Positions 1 through 15,358 of a DNA stretch of 64,000 nucleotides are shown in pieces (position 1 is the first letter of the stretch; each line of letters opens with the position of its first letter). The stretch covers positions 52,977-116,976 of the forward strand of contig JAIXOP010000013.1 of assembly GCA_027486725.1 (NCBI GenBank), read 5' to 3'. The DNA comes from Burkholderiales bacterium. GTDB taxonomy: Bacteria > Pseudomonadota > Gammaproteobacteria > Burkholderiales > Burkholderiaceae_A. Made by a program: the position numbers and the translations under genes. The notes below the pieces were generated by a model. That model did no database searches. It worked only from the letters and a program-made list of their open reading frames with translations, and was not told the origin of the DNA.

Positions 1-1
1 C

Positions 2-1552
2 ACCGCCAGCAACAAACCCGCAGACCGCGTCACCGCGGACTGCGCGGCCGTGGGCCTGTTTTCCACCGAAGCCGGCGTTGAGCTCAGCAGTGCTGCCCGG
101 CAGGCCGACAAGGCCACCGGCGGCGCCATCAGCCGCGCCGTCAAGGCCGGAGACTTCGACGGCAAGGCCGGTGCCACCCTGCTGCTGCGCGATGTGAGCG
201 GCCTTCAGGCGCCCCGGATTCTGCTGGTGGGCCTGGGCCCCAAAGATGCGTTCCGCGAGAAGCAATACGCCGACGCCGTGCGTGCGGCCGTGCGCGCTGT
301 CACGCCGCTGCGCGGTGTCAAGCGTCTGGCCTCCTTCCTCACCGACCTGCCCGTCGAGGGCGAGGGCCGGGATGGGCGCTGGCGCATGGCCACCCACATC
401 ACCGCAGCCCGCGAGGCGAGCTACGTCTTCGACCGCTACAAGTCCTCGGGCGAGGCCAAGGGCGCCAAAGACACCAAGGCCAAGGCGGCATCGGCCGCCA
501 CGCCCCCGGCCGCCCTGCGCGAGATCGAGATGCTCCTGCCGGGCGACCTGCGGCCCACCGAGGCCCCAGCACTGATCGCCGAGGCCCAGGCGCTGGCCAA
601 TGGCATCGAGCTCACCAAAGACCTGGGCAACACACCGCCCAATGTCTGCACCCCCACCCACCTGGCCCAGACGGCCAAGGCCATGGCGCGCCAGTTTGGT
701 CTGAAGTGCACCGTGCTCGACCGCGCCGCCATGGAAAAGCTCGGCATGCACTCGCTTCTGGCCGTGGCCCAGGGTTCGGCCCAGCCGCCGCAGTTCATCG
801 TGCTCGAGCACGGCAGTTCGGCCAAGAGTCAGCCCATCGTGCTGGTGGGCAAGGGCATCACCTTCGACACTGGCGGCATCTCGCTCAAGCCGGCCCCCGA
901 GATGGACGAGATGAAGTACGACATGTCGGGCGCTGGAACCGTGCTTGGCGTGATGCGCGCCATCGCGGAGATGGGCCTCAAGCGCCATGTGGTGGGCGTC
1001 ATCCCCACCTGCGAAAACATGCCCAGTGGCACGGCGACCCGCCCCGGCGACATCGTGACCACCATGTCGGGCCAGACGGTGGAGATCCTCAACACCGACG
1101 CCGAGGGCCGCCTCATCCTCTGCGACGCCCTCACCTACGTGGAGCGTCACCTGAAGCCCGCCGCGGTGGTGGACATCGCCACCCTGACGGGTGCCTGCGT
1201 GGTGGCCCTGGGCGGTGTGAACACAGGCCTATTCAGCGCCGACGACGAACTCGCCGAAACCCTGCTGGCCTGTGGCCGCAGCCAGCTCGACCCGGCCTGG
1301 CGCATGCCCCTGCAAGACGATTATCAAGAGCAGCTCAAGTCGCCCTTTGCCGACATGGCCAACATCGGCGGCCGCATGGCCGGCGCGGTCACGGCGGCCT
1401 GCTTCCTGTGGCGCTTTGCCAAAACCATGCGCTGGGCACACCTCGACATCGCCGGCACCGCCTGGAAGTCGGGCGCTCAGAAGGGCGCCACAGGGCGGCC
1501 GGTGGGCCTGCTCGTGGAGTTCCTGCGCCGTGGCCTTGGCGCCGCCCAGTGA
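2..1552 (+). CDS. pepA: Leucyl aminopeptidase (M17 family), 5' end outside window
   Basis: Cytosolic di-metal aminopeptidase that removes N-terminal residues from peptides; the family is hexameric. The frame is open from base 2, and the residues before the first possible start (GTG at 50) already align with the family N-terminus (the SDCxxVG-like segment appears as TADCAAVG), so the gene begins left of the window. The M17 metal/catalytic motifs are present: [11 protein letters not shown] around 847-880 and NTDAEGRL at 1091-1114. A Lys/Ala-rich insert ([15 protein letters not shown]) lies between the N-terminal and catalytic domains. The stop overlaps the GTG start of holC, which suggests translational coupling; pepA-holC-valS is a common proteobacterial order. 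Confidence 0.95.
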   Translation, partial: TASNKPADRVTADCAAVGLFSTEAGVELSSAARQADKATGGAISRAVKAGDFDGKAGATLLLRDVSGLQAPRILLVGLGPKDAFREKQYADAVRAAVRAVTPLRGVKRLASFLTDLPVEGEGRDGRWRMATHITAAREASYVFDRYKSSGEAKGAKDTKAKAASAATPPAALREIEMLLPGDLRPTEAPALIAEAQALANGIELTKDLGNTPPNVCTPTHLAQTAKAMARQFGLKCTVLDRAAMEKLGMHSLLAVAQGSAQPPQFIVLEHGSSAKSQPIVLVGKGITFDTGGISLKPAPEMDEMKYDMSGAGTVLGVMRAIAEMGLKRHVVGVIPTCENMPSGTATRPGDIVTTMSGQTVEILNTDAEGRLILCDALTYVERHLKPAAVVDIATLTGACVVALGGVNTGLFSADDELAETLLACGRSQLDPAWRMPLQDDYQEQLKSPFADMANIGGRMAGAVTAACFLWRFAKTMRWAHLDIAGTAWKSGAQKGATGRPVGLLVEFLRRGLGAAQ

Positions 1553-2007
1553 CCTCGGTCGAGTTCTACTTCAACACCCCCAGCCGGCTGGAGACGGCCT
1601 GTCGGCTGGTGAGGAAGGCCCTGCGGGCCGGTGCGGCGACCGAGGAAAAGCCACTGGTGGTGTATTGCAGCAACGCCGCCCGCCTGGCGGAGTTCGACGA
1701 CCTGCTCTACACCTTTGCCGACGACGACTTCCTGCCCCATGTGGCCCAGGACCATCCGATGGCCGAGGAGGCGCCGGTCATTTTGAGCAGCCAGCCCTAC
1801 ACCCCCGAGCATCCACGCACCCCGCACCTGCTCATCAATCTCGATGACGCGGTGCCCGAGATGTTCTCGCGCTACACCCGGCTCCTCGAGGTGGTGGGCC
1901 CCGAAGAGGCCGACCGCACTGAGGCCCGCAAGCGCTTCTCGTTCTACCGCGACCGCGGCTACCCCATGACCCGCCACGACCTAGGCCATGCCCCAGAAAC
2001 TCGATAG
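1549..2007 (+). CDS. holC: DNA polymerase III subunit chi
   Basis: 152-residue chi subunit, which links the clamp-loader (via psi) to SSB at the replication fork. The start is taken as GTG at 1549, which overlaps the pepA stop (GTGA) and gives the usual chi N-terminus [11 protein letters not shown]. The C-terminal segment [19 protein letters not shown] matches the conserved chi end. The 3' end overlaps valS by 20 bases. Its length and its position between pepA and valS fit the family. No upstream ATG gives a chi-like protein; a longer frame beginning at 706 is antisense-like noise inside pepA. Confidence 0.9.
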   Translation: MTSVEFYFNTPSRLETACRLVRKALRAGAATEEKPLVVYCSNAARLAEFDDLLYTFADDDFLPHVAQDHPMAEEAPVILSSQPYTPEHPRTPHLLINLDDAVPEMFSRYTRLLEVVGPEEADRTEARKRFSFYRDRGYPMTRHDLGHAPETR

Positions 2008-5005
2008 CCTCTCGAAGTCCTTCGACCCCGCCCCCCTGGAATCCCACTGGGGCCCCGGCTGGGAGGCCCGGGCGCTCTATGCGGCAGGGGTCCGGCCCAG
2101 TGCCGCCCCGTTTTGCATCCAGCTGCCCCCGCCCAATGTCACGGGCACGCTGCACATGGGGCATGCCTTCAACCAGACCCTCATGGACACCCTGGTCCGT
2201 TGGCACCGCATGAAGGGCGACAACACCCTGTGGCTGCCCGGCACAGACCACGCCGGCATTGCCACCCAGATGGTGGTGGAGCGCCAGCTCGATGCCGTGG
2301 GTCAGTCGCGCCACGACCTTGGCAGAGAGAAATTTCTAGAGAAGGTCTGGGCCTGGAAGGCCGAGAGTGGCTCCACCATCACCGGGCAGATGCGCCGCCT
2401 GGGATCCTCCTGCGACTGGTCCCTCGAATACTTCACCATGGACCCGCACTGCTCCGAGGTGGTGCGCGAGGTCTTCGTCTCGCTCTACGAACAGGGACTG
2501 CTCTACCGCGGCAAACGGCTGGTCAATTGGGACCCGGCCCTTGGCACGGCCGTATCCGACCTGGAGGTGGTGAGCGAGGAGACCGAGGGCAGCCTCTGGT
2601 CGATTGCCTATCCCTTGGCCCAGGGCCAGGGCCAGCTCGTGGTGGCGACCACCCGGCCCGAGACCCTCCTGGGCGATGTGGCGGTGGCGGTGCACCCGGA
2701 CGATGACCGATATCGCCACCTCATTGGCCAGCAGCTTCGGCTGCCCCTGACCCACCGCACCATTCCCATCATTGGCGACACCTACGTCGATCCTGCCTTT
2801 GGCTCGGGCTGCGTCAAGATCACACCGGCCCACGACTTCAACGACCACCAGGTGGGCCAGCGCCACGGCCTTGCACCCATCAACATCTTCACCCTCGACG
2901 CCCACCTCAACGACGCGGTGCCCGAGGCATATCGTGGCCTGGAGCGTTTTGCTGCGCGCAAGCAGATTCTGGCCGACCTCGAGGCCCGGGGCCTGCTCAT
3001 CGAGACCAAGAAGCACACCCTGATGGTGCCCAAGGGCGACCGCAGTGGCGCCGTCATCGAGCCGATGCTCACCGACCAGTGGTTCATTGCCATGTCGGCA
3101 CCGGCCCCCGAGGGAACATTCACCCCCGGCAAGTCCATCGTGCAGCGGGCCCTGGAGGTCCTCGACTCGGGAGAGCTTCGGCTCGTGCCCGAGAACTGGG
3201 GCTCCACCTACCGCCAGTGGCTCGAGAACATCCAAGACTGGTGCGTGTCGCGCCAGCTCTGGTGGGGCCACCAGATCCCCGCCTGGTACAAGGCCGATGG
3301 CCAGGGCGCGCCGATCCACGACGGCACTGTGTTTGTGGCGCGCTCGGCCGAGGCCGCCCAGGCCCAGGCCCGGGCCGCCGGATGGCAGGGCGCCATCGTG
3401 CAAGACCCCGATGTGCTCGACACCTGGTTCTCCTCGGCCCTAGTTCCCTTCTCCACCCTCGTGGACCATGGCGCGGTCTGGGACCGCGGTGCCGATGGGC
3501 AGGGCGTGGTCTCGGCCAATGGTCGGCAAAACCTGTGGGGCCAGCCGATGCTGCGCCCGGAGCTCGATCAATACCTCCCCTCGTCGGTCCTCGTCACAGG
3601 CTTTGACATCCTCTTCTTCTGGGTCGCCCGCATGGTGATGATGACCCTGCATTTCACCGACCGCGTGCCCTTCCGCGATGTCTATGTCCATGCCCTGGTG
3701 CGCGACAGCGAGGGCCAGAAGATGAGCAAGAGCAAGGGCAACACGCTCGATCCTCTGGACCTGATCGACGGCATCGACCTCGAGTCGCTGGTGGGCAAGC
3801 GGACTCGGGGCCTGATGAATCCCAAGCAGGCAGCCTCCATCGAGAAGAAGACCCGCAAGGAGTATCCCGAGGGGATCCCGGCCTTTGGCACCGATGCCCT
3901 GCGCTTCACCTTTGCGAGCCTGGCCACCCCGGGTCGCAACATCAACTTCGACATGGCGCGCTGCGAGGGCTATCGCAACTTCTGCAACAAGCTCTGGAAT
4001 GCAACCCGCTTCGTGCTCATGAACACCGAGGGCCAGGACAACGGCCTGGGGGTCTGCGGCGGAGACTGCGGCCCCGATGGCCCCCTGCATTTTCAGTTCA
4101 CCGACCAATGGATGGTCTCGGAGCTGCAGCGCGCCGAGGCAGCGATGGATCAGCATCTGCGCGACTACCGCTTCGATCTGGCCGCCCGAACACTCTACGA
4201 GCTGGTCTGGAATCAATACTGCGACTGGTATCTCGAGGTCGCCAAATGCAGCCTGGCCGATCCCCGTCCCAATGTGCAGCGCGCAACCCGCCGGACCCTG
4301 CTGCGCGTGCTCGAGGCCATCCTGCGGCTGGCCCACCCAATCCTGCCCTTCATCACCGAGTCGCTCTGGCAGGTGGTGGCCGACGAGGCCGGCAGGCTGC
4401 CCGCCCCAGGGCCCGACGGCCGTCCAGCCAGCATCGTTCAGGCCCCCTACCCTGTGGCCGAGCCCAAGAAAATCGACCCCGCCGCCGATGCCCTCATGGA
4501 GACCCTCAAGCAGGCGGTCGGTGCGGTGCGTGCCCTGCGCTCTGAAATGGGCCTGGGTCCGCAGGAGCGCGTCCCCCTGCAGGTCAGCGTGGAGCTGGTG
4601 CGCGGTCCTCTGGCCGCGACGGCCGTGGACCTGCGCGAGGATTCCGATGCCCGGCGCCTGATGGCCGAGGCCCTGCGGGGCCTGGGCCGTCTCTCGAGCG
4701 TGGCCTTCGTGGATGGTCTGCAGAAACGCCCCGAGCTCGGTGCGGCCCCAGTTCAAATCGTGGGCGATCTCAAGCTGATGCTGGAGGTGGAAATCGATCC
4801 GGAGGCAGAGCGCCAGCGCCTTGCCAAGGAGCGTCAGCGACTGGAGGCCGAGATTGCCAAGGCCGAGGCCAAGCTCGGCAACGCATCTTTTGTGGAGCGT
4901 GCCCCCGAGGCGGTCGTGGCCCAGGAGAAGGCCCGTCTGGCGGAGTTCCGCCAGGCCCTGGAGCGAGTGAACGCTCAGGCGGCGGAGCTCGCCGCCCAGG
5001 CCTAA
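1988..5005 (+). CDS. valS: Valine--tRNA ligase
   Basis: Class I aminoacyl-tRNA synthetase charging tRNA-Val, with an editing domain against threonine. 1005 residues, slightly longer than E. coli ValRS (951). The HIGH motif is seen as HMGH at residues 56-59 and KMSKS at 578-582. The CP1 editing domain lies between them ([10 protein letters not shown] is visible), followed by the anticodon-binding domain and a C-terminal coiled coil rich in Glu, Arg and Lys (about residues 930-1000), as is typical of ValRS. ATG start inside the holC 3' end. The stop codon sits in the first copy of a 12-bp tandem repeat. Confidence 0.97.
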   Translation: MPQKLDSLSKSFDPAPLESHWGPGWEARALYAAGVRPSAAPFCIQLPPPNVTGTLHMGHAFNQTLMDTLVRWHRMKGDNTLWLPGTDHAGIATQMVVERQLDAVGQSRHDLGREKFLEKVWAWKAESGSTITGQMRRLGSSCDWSLEYFTMDPHCSEVVREVFVSLYEQGLLYRGKRLVNWDPALGTAVSDLEVVSEETEGSLWSIAYPLAQGQGQLVVATTRPETLLGDVAVAVHPDDDRYRHLIGQQLRLPLTHRTIPIIGDTYVDPAFGSGCVKITPAHDFNDHQVGQRHGLAPINIFTLDAHLNDAVPEAYRGLERFAARKQILADLEARGLLIETKKHTLMVPKGDRSGAVIEPMLTDQWFIAMSAPAPEGTFTPGKSIVQRALEVLDSGELRLVPENWGSTYRQWLENIQDWCVSRQLWWGHQIPAWYKADGQGAPIHDGTVFVARSAEAAQAQARAAGWQGAIVQDPDVLDTWFSSALVPFSTLVDHGAVWDRGADGQGVVSANGRQNLWGQPMLRPELDQYLPSSVLVTGFDILFFWVARMVMMTLHFTDRVPFRDVYVHALVRDSEGQKMSKSKGNTLDPLDLIDGIDLESLVGKRTRGLMNPKQAASIEKKTRKEYPEGIPAFGTDALRFTFASLATPGRNINFDMARCEGYRNFCNKLWNATRFVLMNTEGQDNGLGVCGGDCGPDGPLHFQFTDQWMVSELQRAEAAMDQHLRDYRFDLAARTLYELVWNQYCDWYLEVAKCSLADPRPNVQRATRRTLLRVLEAILRLAHPILPFITESLWQVVADEAGRLPAPGPDGRPASIVQAPYPVAEPKKIDPAADALMETLKQAVGAVRALRSEMGLGPQERVPLQVSVELVRGPLAATAVDLREDSDARRLMAEALRGLGRLSSVAFVDGLQKRPELGAAPVQIVGDLKLMLEVEIDPEAERQRLAKERQRLEAEIAKAEAKLGNASFVERAPEAVVAQEKARLAEFRQALERVNAQAAELAAQA

Positions 5006-5036
5006 GCGCCCACCTAAGCGCCCACCTAAGCGCCCA
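5001..5036 (+). repeat. Three perfect 12-bp tandem copies spanning the valS stop codon
   Basis: The unit CCTAAGCGCCCA is repeated perfectly at 5001-5012, 5013-5024 and 5025-5036. The first copy holds the valS TAA (5003-5005). Because the period is a multiple of three, the second and third copies place further TAA codons in frame (5015-5017, 5027-5029). Likely a slippage product. Confidence 0.95.
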
Positions 5037-5071
5037 GGCCTGCGAGGGCTTTCTTAGCCGGCTAGGCCTGG
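5034..5071. terminator. Possible bidirectional terminator-like inverted repeat between valS and tusA
   Basis: CCAGGCCT (5034-5041) and AGGCCTGG (5064-5071) form a perfect 8-bp stem enclosing a smaller GGCT/AGCC hairpin. It lies between two convergent genes and reaches the tusA stop codon. There is no T-run on either strand, so an intrinsic terminator is only possible, not shown. Confidence 0.3.
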
Positions 5072-5289
5072 ATCAGAAAGCGCAGCACTGGTCCCTGGTC
5101 GCTGCGCTCCAAGAGGGTGTGGCCGGTGTTCTTGCAGTAGTAGGCCATGTCCTCCCAGGAGCCGGGGTCGGTGGCCAAGACCTCGAGCACCTGGCCCTGC
5201 GCCATGCCCGCGAGGGCCTTTTTGGTGCGAAGGATCGGCAGAGGGCAGCTGAGTCCCTGCACATCGAGCGTCTGGTGAATGTCGGCCAT
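5062..5289 (-). CDS. TusA-family sulfur-carrier protein
   Basis: 75-residue TusA/YeeD-type protein. The family signature CPLP is present with the sulfur-accepting cysteine at residue 15 (LSCPLPILRTKKAL). Family members carry persulfide sulfur to tRNA thiolation, molybdenum-cofactor or other sulfur-transfer pathways; which one applies here cannot be told. ATG start at 5289, 53 bases downstream of the alaS stop, same strand, so probably cotranscribed with alaS. The upstream gap contains imperfect repeats of TTGGTCTGGGGTTGG-like sequence. Confidence 0.85.
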   Translation of the reverse strand: MADIHQTLDVQGLSCPLPILRTKKALAGMAQGQVLEVLATDPGSWEDMAYYCKNTGHTLLERSDQGPVLRFLIQA

Positions 5290-5342
5290 CGTCTGCGATC
5301 TTGTTGGGCTGGGGTTGGTCTGAGATTGGTCTGGGGTTGGGC

Positions 5343-8021
<2,679 letters not shown>

Positions 8022-8185
8022 GGCTGTGTGAAGTGAGGAGTTGGGTCCCGGCTGGGCAAGACCGTGGTGGGTCAGCCCCCGATTTTAGTGGATCGGGCTT
8101 CGGGCCGTCGGATCTTGGTCCTGGGGCGGGGAATTCCCGATATGCCTGGGTGCGTGCGAGGGCAACGCCACTGCAATGTGTGGGG

Positions 8186-8198
8186 GATAATCCCGCGA
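8186..8198 (+). promoter_or_regulatory. Candidate -10 box placing the transcription start at the tctB ATG
   Basis: GATAAT at 8186-8191 is a near-consensus -10 hexamer only six bases before the tctB ATG (8198). If used, transcription would start at or next to the A of the ATG and give a leaderless mRNA; no Shine-Dalgarno is visible. No good -35 was found. Confidence 0.4.
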
Positions 8199-8665
8199 TG
8201 AAAAACCTCCGCCTCCAAAGCCGCGACGATCTCTGTGCGGCCATCATGTTCATCGTTGTGGCCGGCCTCTTTCTGTTTGGCGCCACCGACTACGACCTGG
8301 GAACCTCGCGCAAGATGGGCCCGGGCTACTTCCCAAGCCTTCTTAGCCTGCTGCTGCTGGTGCTGGGATTGCTCACTCTGCTGCGCGCATTCCAAGACGC
8401 CGACCACGCCCCCGACAGCGGACCCAGCGACTGGCGCGGCCTCACCATCATCTGCGGCAGTGTTCTGGTCTTTGCCCAGCTGCTGCCCGTGGCGGGCTTT
8501 CTGATCTCCGCGCCCATCCTGATTCTGCTGGGCAGCCTTGCCAACAGCGAGAGCAGCTGGAAAGAGCGACTCGCCCTGGCCGCCGTACTCACCACCTTCT
8601 GCGTGCTGGTCTTCAAGGTCGGGCTCGAAATGAGCATCCCCCTGCTTCCTCCCGCACTCACCTGA
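8198..8665 (+). CDS. tctB: Tripartite tricarboxylate transporter small membrane subunit (TctB family)
   Basis: 155-residue integral membrane protein with about four hydrophobic segments. The N-terminal pattern with GPGYFP (residues about 43-48) is characteristic of TctB, the small membrane partner of TctA. The ATG at 8198 was chosen over an upstream in-frame start at 8015 because family homology begins here and the upstream segment runs into the alaS promoter region. tctA follows after 46 bp. No periplasmic binding component (TctC) gene lies nearby, so the substrate cannot be inferred. Confidence 0.88.
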   Translation: MKNLRLQSRDDLCAAIMFIVVAGLFLFGATDYDLGTSRKMGPGYFPSLLSLLLLVLGLLTLLRAFQDADHAPDSGPSDWRGLTIICGSVLVFAQLLPVAGFLISAPILILLGSLANSESSWKERLALAAVLTTFCVLVFKVGLEMSIPLLPPALT

Positions 8666-8711
8666 AGCGCCCATCCGGCCTTCCCCAGCCCTCTTTCCGC
8701 AAGGCGTCCCC

Positions 8712-10223
8712 ATGGAACTGCTCAACAACCTAATGATTGGCGTTGAAACCGCCTTCACCCTTCAAAACCTGTTTTGGTGCCTGGTCGGCGTGCTGCTTGG
8801 CACCCTGATCGGTGTGCTTCCCGGCATCGGCCCCTTGGCCACCATCGCCATTTTGCTGCCCGTCACCTACAAGCTGGGCGACTCCTCCTCAGCCCTGATC
8901 ATGCTGGCGGGCATCTACTACGGCTCCCAATACGGCGGCTCCACCACGGCGATCCTGGTGAACCTCCCGGGAGAGTCCGCCTCGGTGGTCACCGCCCTCG
9001 ATGGCTATCAGATGGCACGCAAGGGCAAGGCAGGTCTGGCTCTGGCGGTGGCCGCCCTGGGCTCGTTCTTTGCGGGCACCGTGGCCACCTTCCTCATCGC
9101 TGGCTTTGCCCCGCCCCTGGCCGAACTCGCCTTCCAGTTTGGCGCCGCCGAGTATTTCTCGCTCATGGTTCTGGGCCTCATTGCCGCGGTCGTGCTGGCC
9201 TCAGGATCCTTCATCAAGGCGCTGGCCATGGTGGTGCTGGGCCTGCTCGTTGGCCTCGTGGGCACCGATGTGAACTCGGGCCAGGCGCGATTCACCATGG
9301 GGGTTCCGGAGCTGCTCGATGGCCTGCCTTTCGCGGTGGTGGCCATGGGCCTCTTTGGTTTCTCTGAAATCATCCACAACCTCAAGGCCACCGAAACCCG
9401 CGACCTCTTGAAAGAGAAGGTCACTGGCTTTATGCCCAACAAGAAGGAGTTCCGGCTGGCTGCCCCCGCGGTCCTGCGAGGCACAGCCCTAGGCAGCGTG
9501 CTGGGCGTGCTGCCCGGCGGCGGCGGCATTCTCTCCTCGTTTGTGAGCTACGCCATCGAGAAGAAAATCTCGCGCAATCCCAAGGAGTTTGGGCATGGCG
9601 CGATTCAGGGGGTGGCCGGACCCGAGGCCGCCAACAATGCGGGCGCGCAGACGAGCTTCATTCCCATGCTGACCCTCGGCATTCCCACCACGCCCGTCAT
9701 GGCACTCATGGTGGCCGCCATGCTGATCCACGACGTGACCCCAGGCCCCCAGGTGATGACCTCCAACCCGGCGCTCTTCTGGGGACTCATCGTCTCGATG
9801 TGGGTGGGCAACTTCTTCCTGGTCATCTTGAACCTGCCGCTCATCGGCTTGTGGATCCGGCTGCTGCGGGTGCCCTACCGCCTGCTCTACCCGGCCATCT
9901 TGGTCTTTTGCTGTCTGGGCGCCTACAGCCTCAACAACAATGTCTGGGATGTTCTGCTGATCGTGCCCTTTGCCATCCTGGGCTACTACTTCAAGAAGTG
10001 GAAGTGCGAGCCCGCGCCGCTGCTGATGGGCTTCATCCTGGGCTCGCTCATGGAGGAGTACCTGCGCCGCGCCCTGGTGCTCTCGCGCGGCGACTGGATG
10101 ACCTTCGTCGAGCGCCCCCTGTCCGGAACCCTGATCGGCATTGCCGCCGTGCTGGTGCTGCTCATGCTGATGCCCGCCATCCGCAAGCGTCGGGAGGAAG
10201 CCTTCCAGGGCGATGGCGATTAA
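8712..10223 (+). CDS. tctA: Tripartite tricarboxylate transporter permease (TctA family)
   Basis: 503-residue multi-spanning inner-membrane permease (about 11-12 hydrophobic segments). Family motifs seen: GVLPGIGPLATIAILLP near residues 34-50, YYGSQYGGSTTAILVNLPGE near 74-95, and GAQTSFIPMLTLGIPTTPVMALM in the second half. With TctB it forms the membrane part of a secondary TTT transporter that normally works with an extracytoplasmic binding protein on carboxylates. The 3' end is close to or overlaps the downstream dehydrogenase gene, suggesting an operon; that enzyme may process an imported hydroxyacid, which is inference only. Confidence 0.93.
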   Translation: MELLNNLMIGVETAFTLQNLFWCLVGVLLGTLIGVLPGIGPLATIAILLPVTYKLGDSSSALIMLAGIYYGSQYGGSTTAILVNLPGESASVVTALDGYQMARKGKAGLALAVAALGSFFAGTVATFLIAGFAPPLAELAFQFGAAEYFSLMVLGLIAAVVLASGSFIKALAMVVLGLLVGLVGTDVNSGQARFTMGVPELLDGLPFAVVAMGLFGFSEIIHNLKATETRDLLKEKVTGFMPNKKEFRLAAPAVLRGTALGSVLGVLPGGGGILSSFVSYAIEKKISRNPKEFGHGAIQGVAGPEAANNAGAQTSFIPMLTLGIPTTPVMALMVAAMLIHDVTPGPQVMTSNPALFWGLIVSMWVGNFFLVILNLPLIGLWIRLLRVPYRLLYPAILVFCCLGAYSLNNNVWDVLLIVPFAILGYYFKKWKCEPAPLLMGFILGSLMEEYLRRALVLSRGDWMTFVERPLSGTLIGIAAVLVLLMLMPAIRKRREEAFQGDGD

Positions 10224-10278
10224 ACTCTCGGCTCCGGCGGCGGGCGTCCTGCCCGCCGCCTTTGCCCGAGGGATCTCC

Positions 10279-11223
10279 ATGCCATCGAACACTGCCAGCG
10301 CAGCACCCGCCGCCGCAGCACCCACCACCATCGGCCAGCGCGACTACGCCGCCACCCCCTCCCAGACCGTGGCCTTCGTGGGCCTGGGCGTCATGGGCAT
10401 CGCCATGGCCGGGCACCTCGCCCGCGCCGGCCACACCGTTCGGGTCTACAACCGCACCCGTGCCAAGGCCGAGGCCTGGGCGGCAGAGTTTGGCGGGCGC
10501 GTGGCGGCCACCCCCGCCGAGGCAGCCCGAGGTGCGGCCATCGTCTTTTCGTGCGTGGGCAACGATCAGGACCTCGAGAGCGTGGTCCTGGGCGACTCGG
10601 GCATCTTTGCCGGGATGTCGCCGGGCGCCCTGCTGGTTGACCACACCACGGCCTCGGCCGAGATCGCCCGCCGACTGGGCGAGATCGCCCGTCAGCGCGG
10701 TCTCGACTTTCTGGATGCGCCAGTCTCGGGTGGCCAGGCCGGTGCGGTCAACGGCCAGCTCACCGTCATGGTGGGCGGCTCGGCCGAGGCCTTCGCCAAG
10801 GCCCAGCCCGTGGCCATGGCCTTTTCCAAGGCCTTCACCCACATTGGCGCCCAGGGCTCGGGCCAGCTCGCCAAGATGGTCAACCAGCTCTGCATCGCTG
10901 GCCTGCTGCAGGGCCTGGCCGAGGCCCTGGCCTTCGGGGAGAAGGCAGGGCTCGATCTCCCCCTCGTGCTGGATGTGATCGGCAAGGGCGCGGCCCAGAG
11001 CTGGCAGATGGACAACCGGGGCAAGACCATGGTGGCCGATCAGTTCAACTTCGGCTTTGCCGTGGACTGGATGCGCAAGGACCTGGGCCTGTGCCTCGAT
11101 GAGGCCCGCCGCAACGGCGCCAAGCTGCCGGTGGCGGCCCTGGTCGATCAGTTCTACGCCGACGTGCAGGCCATGGGCGGGGGCCGCTGGGACACCTCCA
11201 GCCTGATCCGTCGCCTGAAGTAG
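10279..11223 (+). CDS. NAD(P)-dependent beta-hydroxyacid dehydrogenase (tartronate semialdehyde reductase / HIBADH family)
   Basis: 314 residues from ATG 10279, which is preceded by a GAGGG Shine-Dalgarno; an alternative ATG at 10213 would overlap tctA by 11 bases. The Rossmann motif FVGLGVMGIAMAGHL lies near the N-terminus, and the conserved beta-HAD segments DAPVSGGQAGA and GSGQLAKMVNQ (catalytic Lys) are present. Family members reduce or oxidise 2-hydroxy-3-oxopropionate, 3-hydroxyisobutyrate or related acids; the exact substrate is not settled by sequence. It is located directly after a TctAB transporter, which hints at shared hydroxyacid or dicarboxylate metabolism. Confidence 0.85.
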   Translation: MPSNTASAAPAAAAPTTIGQRDYAATPSQTVAFVGLGVMGIAMAGHLARAGHTVRVYNRTRAKAEAWAAEFGGRVAATPAEAARGAAIVFSCVGNDQDLESVVLGDSGIFAGMSPGALLVDHTTASAEIARRLGEIARQRGLDFLDAPVSGGQAGAVNGQLTVMVGGSAEAFAKAQPVAMAFSKAFTHIGAQGSGQLAKMVNQLCIAGLLQGLAEALAFGEKAGLDLPLVLDVIGKGAAQSWQMDNRGKTMVADQFNFGFAVDWMRKDLGLCLDEARRNGAKLPVAALVDQFYADVQAMGGGRWDTSSLIRRLK

Positions 11224-11262
11224 CGGCCCGGGCAGCCAGGTTCCCTTCCGTTCAGTCTCCCC

Positions 11263-12240
11263 ATGGCGGTCTTCACCCACCTGGAGCCGGCCGACTTCGA
11301 GCGGCTCTTGTCGCTCTACGACCTGGGCGGCTATGTGGACCATCGGGGCATCGCCTCGGGCATTGAGAACACCAACTACTTCCTCACCACCGAGCGCGGA
11401 GAGTTTGTTCTCACCATCTTCGAGAAGCTGCGCGCCGAGCAGCTGCCCTTCTACCTGGAGCTGATGCGTCACCTGGCCGATGCCCAGGTGCCCTGCGCAC
11501 GGCCCATGCCCAGCCGCTCGGGCGCACTGCAGGTCGAGGCCATGGGCAAGCCCGCATTGATCGCCAGCCGCATTGCTGGGCGCGATGTGGCAAGGCCCAC
11601 CCCCGCCCAGGTGGCCTGCGTGGGCCAGGCGCTCGCGCAGGCCCACAACGCCGTGGCCAGCTTCGCGCCCCAGCAGCCGAATCTGCGCGGCCTGTCCTGG
11701 TGGCAGGAGACCATCCCCGCCCTGGTGCCGCGGGTGGCGCCCGAGGAGGCCGAGCTGCTCACGGCCGCCCTGGCCGAGCAGACCGCCATCGCCCAGACCG
11801 AGGCCTACGCCCGCCTGCCCGTGGGGGCAGTGCATGCCGATCTGTTTCGCGACAACGTGCTCTTTGCCCAAGAAGATCCACCGGTGCTCGGCGGCTTCAT
11901 CGATTTCTACTTCGCCGGCACCGACCGCCTGGTCTTTGACCTCGCGGTGACCGCCAACGACTGGTGCCTTGCCGACGACAACACCGCCCTCTGCCCAGAG
12001 AAGACATTAGCCCTGCTGTCGGCCTACACCTCGGTGCGTCGGCCCACCGCCGATGAGATGGCCCTCTGGCCACAGATGCTGCAGGCGGCTGCCCTGCGGT
12101 TTTATGTCTCGCGGCTGGACGACTGGCACCGGCCACGGGCAGCGGCCATGCTCACCCCCAAGGACCCGGCCCACTTCGGCCGCATGCTCCAACATCGACG
12201 CACCCACCCATGCAGCTGGCCAACAACCCCCGCCCCATAA
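11263..12240 (+). CDS. thrB: Homoserine kinase (APH-fold, ThrB type II)
   Basis: 325-residue cytosolic kinase phosphorylating homoserine in threonine synthesis. The betaproteobacterial form belongs to the aminoglycoside-phosphotransferase fold, not the GHMP kinases: the catalytic loop HADLFRDNVLF and the following GFIDFYFAG metal-binding segment are visible. The N-terminus FTHLEPADFERLLSLYDLG with GIENTNYFL is family typical. ATG at 11263; the 3' end overlaps the next gene by 31 bases. Confidence 0.92.
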   Translation: MAVFTHLEPADFERLLSLYDLGGYVDHRGIASGIENTNYFLTTERGEFVLTIFEKLRAEQLPFYLELMRHLADAQVPCARPMPSRSGALQVEAMGKPALIASRIAGRDVARPTPAQVACVGQALAQAHNAVASFAPQQPNLRGLSWWQETIPALVPRVAPEEAELLTAALAEQTAIAQTEAYARLPVGAVHADLFRDNVLFAQEDPPVLGGFIDFYFAGTDRLVFDLAVTANDWCLADDNTALCPEKTLALLSAYTSVRRPTADEMALWPQMLQAAALRFYVSRLDDWHRPRAAAMLTPKDPAHFGRMLQHRRTHPCSWPTTPAP

Positions 12241-13030
12241 CTGCCGCCGAAGGCCTGCGCTGGCTGCCCGAGGGCATCCGGCTCTTGCGTCGCCGGCCCC
12301 TGGCCTGGTTCACCGCGCTGATGGTCTACTGGGCGGTGATCTCGTTTCTGGGCCTCATCCCCATTGCGGGCATGGTGATCTCACTGCTGATCGCGCCGGC
12401 CCTGGCACTGGGCTTTGTGGCTCTGGCCGAGGCCGTCGACCGCGCCGACCCGGCAGCCGATATGCCCCTGGGGCCTCGGGTGGACCTCATGTTCGTGGGC
12501 CTTCGCGGCGAGGCGCGTGGCCCGATGCTGCGGCTGGGCCTGGTCTACGCGGTGGCCATCGCACTTCTGGTCGCTCTGGTGGGGCTGGTGGCCTCGCCGG
12601 AATCCACCGGAGCGGCTGAGACTGCAGGATCGGCTGCATCGCCGGAGTCCGTGGGCTCGCTGGGCTTTGGCACTGGCCAGCTCCTCTGGGGCATGGCCCT
12701 CTACATCCCCATCCTCATGGCCTTTTGGTTTTCGCCGCAACTGGTGGTCTGGAAGGGCTATGGCATCGGCAAGGCGATCTTCTTTAGCTTCTTCGCGGTC
12801 TGGCTCAACCGGGGCGCATTCTTGCTCTATGGCGCGAGCTGGGTTGGCCTTGGCCTCATCTTCGCGATGATTCTTGGCCTGATCCTGAGTGTGTTTCCTG
12901 CCGCCACCCCAGGCCAGCTCATTCTTGCGGTGCTGCCCGCGAGCCTGCTGCTGATGGCCGTCGGCCACGGATCGGTCTATGCCAGCACCGTGGCGCTGTT
13001 TGCCGAGACTTCCGCCGAGGTTGGAGGGGA

Positions 13031-13034
<4 letters not shown>
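12210..13034 (+). CDS. BPSS1780-like integral membrane protein
   Basis: 274-residue membrane protein with about six hydrophobic segments. The N-terminal cytoplasmic stretch before TM1 (GLRWLPEGIRLLRRRPLAWF) is typical of the BPSS1780 family, which is widespread in Burkholderiales and has no assigned function. It overlaps the thrB 3' end by 31 bases, so it is probably translationally coupled to it. Its TAG stop is the plus-strand reading of CTAG (13031-13034), whose complement is the uvrD stop: the two convergent genes share this tetranucleotide. Confidence 0.8.
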
Positions 13035-15328
<2,294 letters not shown>

Positions 15329-15358
15329 GGGCGCATTCTACGGTGGGGGGCCCCGGGC

